Below are positions 9,096 to 16,474 of a DNA stretch of 57,663 nt, one piece after another; within the stretch, counting starts at the first letter, position 1; every line of letters starts with the position of its first letter. Position numbers and translations under genes: made by a program. The notes beneath the pieces are model-generated. The model saw only the letters and a list, made by a program, of their open reading frames with translations, was not told where the DNA came from and did not search any database. The DNA comes from an uncultured Lachnospiraceae bacterium (GTDB taxonomy: Bacteria > Bacillota > Clostridia > Lachnospirales > Lachnospiraceae). The stretch is taken from assembly GCA_947166015.1 (NCBI GenBank), contig CAMVCQ010000005.1, forward strand, positions 1 through 57,663, written 5' to 3'.

Positions 9096-10913
9096 TCACT
9101 CCATAGCCCGCTTCATTCCCTCGACGATCCTCTCGTTTTCTTCTCTGCTTCGTATCGCGATCCTGATCAGGTCATCGCGGTTCACTTTGTTCGTCAGGTC
9201 TCTCACAAGCACATCCTGCTCACTCAGAAGCTTTTTCGCAAGATCAGATGCAGTGATGATGTTTGTATCGGTCTGCACCATCAGATAATTCGCCTGGCTC
9301 GGCATTGATCTGAGTCCGGGGATTTTGCTTATGCTGTCGATCAGGAAATCCCTTTCTTCCCTGAACCGCGCAAGCGCGCTCTCGTACTCACCTCTGTATT
9401 TTTCAAATATCTGCAGGAAATACTCCGCAAACGAGTTTATGTTCCAGATCGAGATATTGTTTTTCACCTTGCGGACAAGCATTTTGTTCTCTGATGCCAG
9501 AAGCCCAAGTCTAAGTCCCGGGATTCCGTAAGATTTTGACAAACTCTTCATCACGATCAGATTTGGATGTTCTGACAGGATTTCGTCGTGTAATAATGTC
9601 GGATCCTGCTCGTCGGAAAAATCAACAAAGCTTTCGTCTACCAGAAGTCTCACGCCCTTTTCCTCAAAATCAGATGCCAATTGGAGCACTTCTGCTTTTG
9701 GGATATAGTTTCCGGACGGATTGTCAGGGTTTATAAGAATGACCATACCGACATTTTTCACGGCATCCTCCAGGAAAAATTTCCTGATGTCCTCAGCCGT
9801 GTATCTGAAATCAGGTCCTTCCGCGTCGAAATATACACTCTTTTCTTTTGGATATCTGTTTGGATACTCCTCAAATGTCGGGCGGATAAATCCGATCGAT
9901 CCATCCTCCTGCTCAAGCAACACCTTGATAAGCTCCGCCGCGCCGTTTCCGACTACGATCTTGTCAGCATTGACGCCGTAGTTTTTCTGTGCGAGCAGCG
10001 ATATCACACGTTCGCCCGATGGGTACTGGGTGAGGAGCGTCCTGAAATTGTACTCCATTTCAGACATCATTCGCCCACTCGGGAAATACGGATTTACCAA
10101 ATAACAAAAATCAAGAAGTCGAGGATATCTCCAGAAACCACCAAATCTCTGGGTCATCTGTGCGATCCTGTCATCGCCCTCCGCAAAAAGTCCCTCTGCG
10201 ATATCGCGATCTTGGATGTCATCGATCTCGTACCATTTTTGATTATGCAGACACTTCGCTCGAATCCCCGTTTTTTCGAACACGGTTATGACACGGAGCA
10301 CCTGCTCGTAGTATTCATTGTTTCCAAACACATCGATATACGCCTTCAAAAATGGCATGTATTGGTTTGTCGAAAAGTCCTTGCTGAATTTATATATATT
10401 TACGGTTTTGTAGTAATCCCCCGTCTGTGCATAGTCAAAATCCGATTTCGGAACAACAGCCGTGATACGGTCATCTGCCGCAAGCTTGACAACAGTCCCG
10501 TCCATCCAGCTCTCGAACCTGTCAACCAGCGCCAGATCCGGTCTCTCGTCAGCCACAAGCTCTGTCAGCACCGAGTCCTCCACGATCAGGTCCGACTCAC
10601 AAAGGATTGTATCCTGATCTGTCATATACTCTCTCGCCAGGTAGAGTGAATAAATATTATTCGTAGAAGCATAGTCATTATTCTCAACAAAAACAACAGG
10701 AGTTTTCACAGGCAACCCCTGCACAAACTCCATCAATTTGTCGGCCTTGTATCCGACCACCATCACTATTCGCGACAGGTGAAGGCCGTCAAGCTGACCC
10801 AAAAGTCGCTCTATAAGTGAGACATTATTCACAGTGACCATACATTTTGTCTGGTCTTTGGTTAAGTCCTTCAAACGGCGTCCCATACCGGCCGCCAGGA
10901 TAATAGCCTGCAT
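9096..10913 (-). CDS. Fusion of LicC/PntC-like cytidylyltransferase and class I/II PLP aminotransferase
   Basis: N-term MQAIILAAGMGRRLKDLTKDQTKCMVTVNNVSLIERLL; C-term NPDNPSGNYIP, LLVDESFVDF, MKSLSKSYGIPGLRLGLLAS. GGAGG before ATG at 10913. Confidence 0.8.
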   Translation of the reverse strand: MQAIILAAGMGRRLKDLTKDQTKCMVTVNNVSLIERLLGQLDGLHLSRIVMVVGYKADKLMEFVQGLPVKTPVVFVENNDYASTNNIYSLYLAREYMTDQDTILCESDLIVEDSVLTELVADERPDLALVDRFESWMDGTVVKLAADDRITAVVPKSDFDYAQTGDYYKTVNIYKFSKDFSTNQYMPFLKAYIDVFGNNEYYEQVLRVITVFEKTGIRAKCLHNQKWYEIDDIQDRDIAEGLFAEGDDRIAQMTQRFGGFWRYPRLLDFCYLVNPYFPSGRMMSEMEYNFRTLLTQYPSGERVISLLAQKNYGVNADKIVVGNGAAELIKVLLEQEDGSIGFIRPTFEEYPNRYPKEKSVYFDAEGPDFRYTAEDIRKFFLEDAVKNVGMVILINPDNPSGNYIPKAEVLQLASDFEEKGVRLLVDESFVDFSDEQDPTLLHDEILSEHPNLIVMKSLSKSYGIPGLRLGLLASENKMLVRKVKNNISIWNINSFAEYFLQIFEKYRGEYESALARFREERDFLIDSISKIPGLRSMPSQANYLMVQTDTNIITASDLAKKLLSEQDVLVRDLTNKVNRDDLIRIAIRSREENERIVEGMKRAME

Positions 10914-10986
10914 ACGCTCCCTCCACAACGAGTTTTAATCGTTTTTTCAGTTTTTCTTTATTCTTTTGCCCAACTTTTTTTTATTC

Positions 10987-11067
10987 TTTTATTGTTCTTT
11001 ATTGTTTTTGCATGCTTTTATTGTTCTTTATTGTTTTCGCCAGCTTTTATTGTTTTTTATTGTTTTA
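10987..11067. repeat. 29-bp tandem repeat (2 full plus 1 partial copy)
   Basis: TTTTATTGTTCTTTATTGTTTTYGCMWGC at 10987-11015 and 11016-11044, partial 11045-11067; lies in the leader of the 9096..10913 gene. Confidence 0.8.
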
Positions 11068-11128
11068 TCATATCATTTTGAGGTAATAAAGTCAAGAACG
11101 ACCAAATCAAGCACATTTTTATTGAAAA

Positions 11129-11213
11129 CTGCAACTTTTCCAACATTTTTTTTGCCAAAACTGCAACTTTTCCAACATTTTTCAATGGTGTTTTTGCAAC
11201 TTTTCCAACATTA
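11129..11213. repeat. Three direct repeats of TGCAACTTTTCCAACATT (period 32-33 bp) at the 3' end of the Fic gene
   Basis: Copies at 11129-11150, 11161-11182 and 11194-11213. Confidence 0.8.
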
Positions 11214-11951
11214 CGCGAGCCTATTTTCCCATGTTTTGACCGTCTGTTCACGCAAAAACTCCTCAAGCGGTCTCAGCTCCTGTTTGCTGTCCCACGCCTC
11301 CAGCGCACGCATATATTCCTTCCTGTCCTCAATATGTATCACAACGACAGGATGATCGTGCATCAGGAAAAAATAATTCAATAGCAGGCGCCCCACCCTT
11401 CCATTACCATCTGCAAACGCGTGGATGTTTTCAAACTTCGCATGGAAAAATGCCCCCGCCGTCAAAGCCTTATCATTTTTCACATCAGATATGTCATCCA
11501 AGAGTTCATTGATCTCCTCCGGAACATCCTCTGCCAAAGCTCCGATTTCATATCTTCCGGTTACATATTCACCAATTTTATATTCACCCGGTCGTTCGCC
11601 TTTTTCGTATCGCCTTTCATCATAGGTGCCCTCTGTCAAAGCCCTATGGAATTCTTTGATCAATCTCTCATCAATGCAGTCTTTTCTGTCAAAAGAATTC
11701 AATAATTCATCCCAACCCCGCTTGGCATTTTTAAGCGCAAAAACAGTCTTTACATCACCGGTATACTTTATCACCCTGCCATGCTCAAATATCTCTCTTG
11801 TATCCTCAAACGTCACATCCGGCTCTTCAATCTTCGTCGTGTGATAAGCCAGATTTATAGCCATCCCATTTACGATTGCATCAAGATCCGCCGCTGAATT
11901 AACCTTCATCGCCTGCCAGTAGTTGATAACATCATCATATGAAACACTCAT
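11211..11951 (-). CDS. Fic family protein
   Basis: HAFADGNGRVGR matches HxFxDGNGRxxR. Real start probably MSVSYDDVINYW (11951); the upstream 45 codons of the ORF are the dispersed element. Confidence 0.85.
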   Translation of the reverse strand: MSVSYDDVINYWQAMKVNSAADLDAIVNGMAINLAYHTTKIEEPDVTFEDTREIFEHGRVIKYTGDVKTVFALKNAKRGWDELLNSFDRKDCIDERLIKEFHRALTEGTYDERRYEKGERPGEYKIGEYVTGRYEIGALAEDVPEEINELLDDISDVKNDKALTAGAFFHAKFENIHAFADGNGRVGRLLLNYFFLMHDHPVVVIHIEDRKEYMRALEAWDSKQELRPLEEFLREQTVKTWENRLA

Positions 11952-11956
11952 ATTAA

Positions 11957-12090
11957 TCTCCATTCCGGAGCGTAGCGACGGAGTGGCGACGAGAACATCC
12001 AGTTCTCGTCTGCCATCAGTGGCTATTTGTGACGCTCCGGCACAAATAGCCGTGTGAAAAATCAGCATATCAGTGTGATTTTTCACACTA
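11957..12090. repeat. Dispersed structured element, copy 1 (upstream of fic)
   Basis: Same organisation as 56731-56873: hairpins at 11988-12010, 12021-12051 and 12052-12088, plus CCGGAGCGT (11965-11973) complementary to loop ACGCTCCGG (12032-12040). Confidence 0.85.
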
Positions 12091-12145
12091 TTCCTCCAAA
12101 TAAATCATTATTCTAAAGATTCACTGATTAAATACGCATTTCCCG

Positions 12146-14677
12146 CTACACCTTTAAGTCCTGTCCGTTAATCATCGAAAAGATTTCCTTTCCGTACTCC
12201 GTCACTTCAACTGTATCATCACTACTTATAACCTCTTCCAAAAATGCCCCGAGGTCGTCTTCCTCTGCTGTCTTTCCGGGCATCTCCCACAGAAATTGCT
12301 TTTCTGCCATTCTGCATTTGTGCATCGCGGTACCAGCATCACCATAGAAAGCGTCGATGTAGTCGACATCAAAACCATCTGCAACAACCTGAACTTCGCC
12401 AGAACCTGTCAACTCATCAACCCAAGCGTTATAAGCATCCAACACCTCCGGCATGCTTTTCAACACATCATCCGCATACTTATCTTTTTGAAAAATGACC
12501 CGAAGCTGTTTATTTGCCTTTTCAAATTCTCTTATAATTTCAAGTGCGTGTTTCATCTTGTCAAGCCCCGCCTGCCCCTCATCGTAGAGCATACTCGCGC
12601 TGATATAGAAAAGAATCGTCTTTTCAGTCTTTTTTTCAAGTATCGATTTTTGTTTTTTAGTTTTCAAATCAGTCAACGCCGAGCCGATGCCTTTTATTTT
12701 GGAATCAAAATCTATTATCCCATTTGCATCATCCTCGCCCCCGGCTATGAATCCATCCAGCATCTCCACATATACATCCTTCATCTGCTCGGACTGCACG
12801 ATGACCTCATCCGCATAGATAAGCCCGGGATTTTTGATAAACACTCCCAGCGTGTACCGCCCTCTCTGATCCTCCGGAACAAGCTCTCTCAGAACAAAAG
12901 GCGGTATGAAAACCAGCTTATCCGTAATCTTACACAGGTTTGACGCATAGAAATACGGATGAACCGACACAACATCGCTATACTCATCATAGGGATTCTG
13001 AAAAATGATCACATCGGGATGCATAGCCTCAAAATCATATGCATCAAAAGCCGTCAACTCGACTTCTTCGGGCAATCCTTCCGTGTCAATCTCCCATTCC
13101 TCATCCTCCGGGATCATCCCGTAAGCGTCCTTATACTTAAACGGAACAGCGATCACAGTAACATTCACATTTTCATCAGCCATCGCTGCTTCCCATATCG
13201 TATGCAACGAGTTCCAGTTATCAGCCCTGTCGACAAGGAACACTATCTCTTTGTATTCTTCAAAATCATATTCACAAAGCTTCTCCAACACACTATCGTG
13301 TGAACGCAACCTATCTGTCAGCATTTTCACTTCGTCTGATTCAACACTTGTATCCACAGCATTTAGCTTTTCATATAGTTCAAAAACGCTCTCACAATAC
13401 CCTTCAAGGATGTGCACCAGACTATCAACTTGCACCCCTGATGCTTTATTTACTTCATCATTACTTTTTTCTACATCATTCAAGTCGTTAATATGGACTT
13501 TTCTCACCTTGCGTTCGATCAATTCGCCCATATAAACAGCCAAGCTTTGGCACTGACCTAAAAGCTCAAGCACCTGACTTAATTCATTTTCAGTCACGGA
13601 ATCTCCGCCTAACGTCCCAAATATAAACTCATGTGCCTCAATCAACAGTCCGACATTTTCATGAACAACATCCTTAACGGTTCTTTTCTCAAGTCTTTCC
13701 GCCTGCACTTTTTTATAATCGTCCCACGAAAACCTGTATTTCAAAAACTCAAAATCAAACTTTTCTTTGAGCTCATCTGATACCGCATCATACGACGGAT
13801 ATCTGTGATTATGATATATGTAAATCGGATTCATGAAATCACCGTATTGCGTCCTGAGCAATCCATCATAGCCACAGGGAACGGATACCGTTCCGGTCTC
13901 GAATTCCATATCAAAGCACTCTGCAAAGGTTTTTTCAGGCGAAAAAATGTTCCGACAGTTAACATATATTGCTGCGTTCGCAACCTTGTATTCCGTTTCG
14001 TTCCTTGAAAGCATTTTTTCGGAAACGCTTTTTAGATAACCATCCAAAATAAGCGTCGCTTGAGATTCGAGGTTTATTTCTTCTGATAGTTCGATTCTTT
14101 TCTCTGTTATATCTTCCAGTTCTTTGATCTTTTCCGTAACCGAAGGGCTTGTAATACCGGCACCACCCTCAAATTCTTTTCGTAATAATTCACACAAAAG
14201 AATCACTCTCAAATACTGAGTGTGCTCTTCCTCATCATTTGGAATCCTATCCAGGATAAAAATATCAATAAATGTACCAAGTGGAAATCCATGCCGTTTC
14301 TCCCAATCCTCCACTTCATACAGAAGTTTACTCTTATTTACCCATCTGCGCACAAAATTCCTGGTACCTGAAGACAAAAAATCCTCTATATGGTATTGTC
14401 CTTCTTTTTCTTCTCTCCCAACCAGCGACAGTAGCTTTTCATAATCCTCCCTTGGCATCTCGATATCCATGTCGTCATCCCAGGGCACAAATCCCCGGTT
14501 TCTAACGGCTCCAATCAAATTCCCCCAACTAAAGGTACACTGCAGACTGTTTTTTTTACAAAGCTCTTCGAGCTTTTCATAATCATCAAGGCACACCGCC
14601 CATCGTTTTTTCATCATCGATGGAATCAAAAATCCATCCCTGACTTCATCTAAAAAATAACTTTTGTCATACTGCAT
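12146..14677 (-). CDS. LicD-family protein 1: LicD + helical linker + CDP-glycerol-transferase-like region
   Basis: FSWGNLIGAVRNRGFVPWDDDMDIEMPREDYEKL (LicD); C-terminal HPDVIIFQNPYDEYSDVVSVHPYFYASNL... Confidence 0.8.
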   Translation of the reverse strand: MQYDKSYFLDEVRDGFLIPSMMKKRWAVCLDDYEKLEELCKKNSLQCTFSWGNLIGAVRNRGFVPWDDDMDIEMPREDYEKLLSLVGREEKEGQYHIEDFLSSGTRNFVRRWVNKSKLLYEVEDWEKRHGFPLGTFIDIFILDRIPNDEEEHTQYLRVILLCELLRKEFEGGAGITSPSVTEKIKELEDITEKRIELSEEINLESQATLILDGYLKSVSEKMLSRNETEYKVANAAIYVNCRNIFSPEKTFAECFDMEFETGTVSVPCGYDGLLRTQYGDFMNPIYIYHNHRYPSYDAVSDELKEKFDFEFLKYRFSWDDYKKVQAERLEKRTVKDVVHENVGLLIEAHEFIFGTLGGDSVTENELSQVLELLGQCQSLAVYMGELIERKVRKVHINDLNDVEKSNDEVNKASGVQVDSLVHILEGYCESVFELYEKLNAVDTSVESDEVKMLTDRLRSHDSVLEKLCEYDFEEYKEIVFLVDRADNWNSLHTIWEAAMADENVNVTVIAVPFKYKDAYGMIPEDEEWEIDTEGLPEEVELTAFDAYDFEAMHPDVIIFQNPYDEYSDVVSVHPYFYASNLCKITDKLVFIPPFVLRELVPEDQRGRYTLGVFIKNPGLIYADEVIVQSEQMKDVYVEMLDGFIAGGEDDANGIIDFDSKIKGIGSALTDLKTKKQKSILEKKTEKTILFYISASMLYDEGQAGLDKMKHALEIIREFEKANKQLRVIFQKDKYADDVLKSMPEVLDAYNAWVDELTGSGEVQVVADGFDVDYIDAFYGDAGTAMHKCRMAEKQFLWEMPGKTAEEDDLGAFLEEVISSDDTVEVTEYGKEIFSMINGQDLKV

Positions 14678-14734
14678 AATTCATCTCCGGTTCTCCATAG
14701 CGATATTACCACTCAAAAAACATTATTTTCATAA

Positions 14735-16327
14735 TCAGTCTCCAACCTTTTCAATAACACAGCTATGCTTTTTTGTTTTGTCATTTTTATTATAACTAAT
14801 CCCTACCAAAAGAACATCCGCACCATAGTTTTCAACAACATCACTATAAGACATCCTCTTGATCTGTTCTAACCCGCTCTGTTCTGATTCGTTGTATTTC
14901 AGCTCAACTATTAATGTCGGATAATTATTATTCTTTTTTGATAAAAATACTATATCTGCATATCCTGTCCCCGAGTCCAATTCTTCCATTTTTATATAAT
15001 AATCCCTGTAAGTAAAAAACGCCAGTTTGATCACTGCCCTTAGTGCCTGTTCATCATTGTAATACTTCATAGAACTCTCACTCATATGAACTTTCTGAAT
15101 AACATCAGCCACCGTATCAGAGTCCATCGAAACAATCGCCTCAATCAATCTGTCACTTTCTTTAATCCTTTTAATTGTTTCCTCATGAGTGACCTTACGG
15201 ATCATATCGGCAAACTCAGAATATACCTCGTTGTTTGGTATACGCGCCGTATTATTCTCTGAATCATAAGTCAGATATCCCAGATGGATCAGAAGTGTCA
15301 ACACATCATCCGCAGTCTCAAAAGAGATCATATCATTTTGAAACCCTTTGATATTCACAGGTATCTCCAGCCCCGCCAAAAGCATCTCTGCGGCTTTGCC
15401 CAGTCCATCGTAGTCAAGATTAATATAATCACGCAACCCGTTAACTGCCGATGTCCGTCTCCAATATGAATCAAACTCTCCGCTGTACGCAGCCTCCATA
15501 ACCGAATTTGAATTATAAATAGAAATGGTTTTGCCCTTGCAATTAAGACTATAGCCATCATACCATTTTTTCATCTCATCGTATGAAACACTGTATTTCT
15601 CACATATCAGCTTTACATCATCTTCTGTGTATCCAATATAAGGTGCAAATTCCTGCGGGCTTAGCATAGTATACTCTTTAAAATCCGACAGTGGTGATTG
15701 TGAACCATCCTTTTTGATTGGCAAAATCCCGGTCATATAAACTCCGGCAAAAATCTGTTTTGTCAGCGGACCATTTTTAAACAATCCCCGAAGGAAATCC
15801 AAATACTCTTTCTGTGACTCCTGCGTTGACTTGGGCTCTCTGATAGGCGCATCCCATTCATCTATGATCGCAACAAATTGATCACCGTCTTTTTTTACAA
15901 ACTCCATCAGCATATCCGGTAATGAAGCGTTTGCCGGAACCTCCACACCCAGGCGCTCACAAACAGACGACACCAAAAGCTCTCTTGTTCGAGGTACCAA
16001 ATCCATCGGGTTTCGTATTTCAGACATAAAAACTGCCATATCCAGATACAACACATTGAATTTATTTAAATACTCCTTGTAACCGGGGTGTGAAGCGATT
16101 TTTAAATCCTCAAAAAGAAAGCTTGAATCGCAGCTTTTATCATAGTAAGCCGCCAGAAGATTTGCTGCAAATGTTTTTCCAAATCTTCGCGGTCTGCTAA
16201 CACATGAAAGCCTTCTTTCCGTGCCTATTGTTTTATTCACAACTGCGATCAATCCGCTTTTGTCGATGTATTCACCTTTACGAATCTCAGCAAATTCACC
16301 ATTTCCGGGATTTATATAAAACTCCAT
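14735..16327 (-). CDS. AAA-ATPase-like / PD-(D/E)XK nuclease superfamily protein
   Basis: SRPRRFGKTFAANLL (P-loop-like), FVAIIDEWDAPI, C-terminal YADIVFLSKKNNNYPTLIVELKY. Confidence 0.8.
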   Translation of the reverse strand: MEFYINPGNGEFAEIRKGEYIDKSGLIAVVNKTIGTERRLSCVSRPRRFGKTFAANLLAAYYDKSCDSSFLFEDLKIASHPGYKEYLNKFNVLYLDMAVFMSEIRNPMDLVPRTRELLVSSVCERLGVEVPANASLPDMLMEFVKKDGDQFVAIIDEWDAPIREPKSTQESQKEYLDFLRGLFKNGPLTKQIFAGVYMTGILPIKKDGSQSPLSDFKEYTMLSPQEFAPYIGYTEDDVKLICEKYSVSYDEMKKWYDGYSLNCKGKTISIYNSNSVMEAAYSGEFDSYWRRTSAVNGLRDYINLDYDGLGKAAEMLLAGLEIPVNIKGFQNDMISFETADDVLTLLIHLGYLTYDSENNTARIPNNEVYSEFADMIRKVTHEETIKRIKESDRLIEAIVSMDSDTVADVIQKVHMSESSMKYYNDEQALRAVIKLAFFTYRDYYIKMEELDSGTGYADIVFLSKKNNNYPTLIVELKYNESEQSGLEQIKRMSYSDVVENYGADVLLVGISYNKNDKTKKHSCVIEKVGD

Positions 16328-16474
16328 AGCTTCACTACCTCCCATTTTTTCAAGTATAACTGTTAAGTATCATTATACACCAATTGTCAAGAAATCACAT
16401 GTCAAATTCAAAATAATCAATCTGGATTTAAAACCTCACATCACTATACCCAATAATTCAACATTCTACACTCT

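Noticed and set aside
9681-10649. 322-aa plus-strand ORF
   Set aside because: Antisense to the well-supported cytidylyltransferase/aminotransferase fusion; no recognisable motif.
11129-11213. Possible CRISPR array
   Set aside because: Only three short units with 10-15-bp gaps of non-spacer type, and no cas genes.
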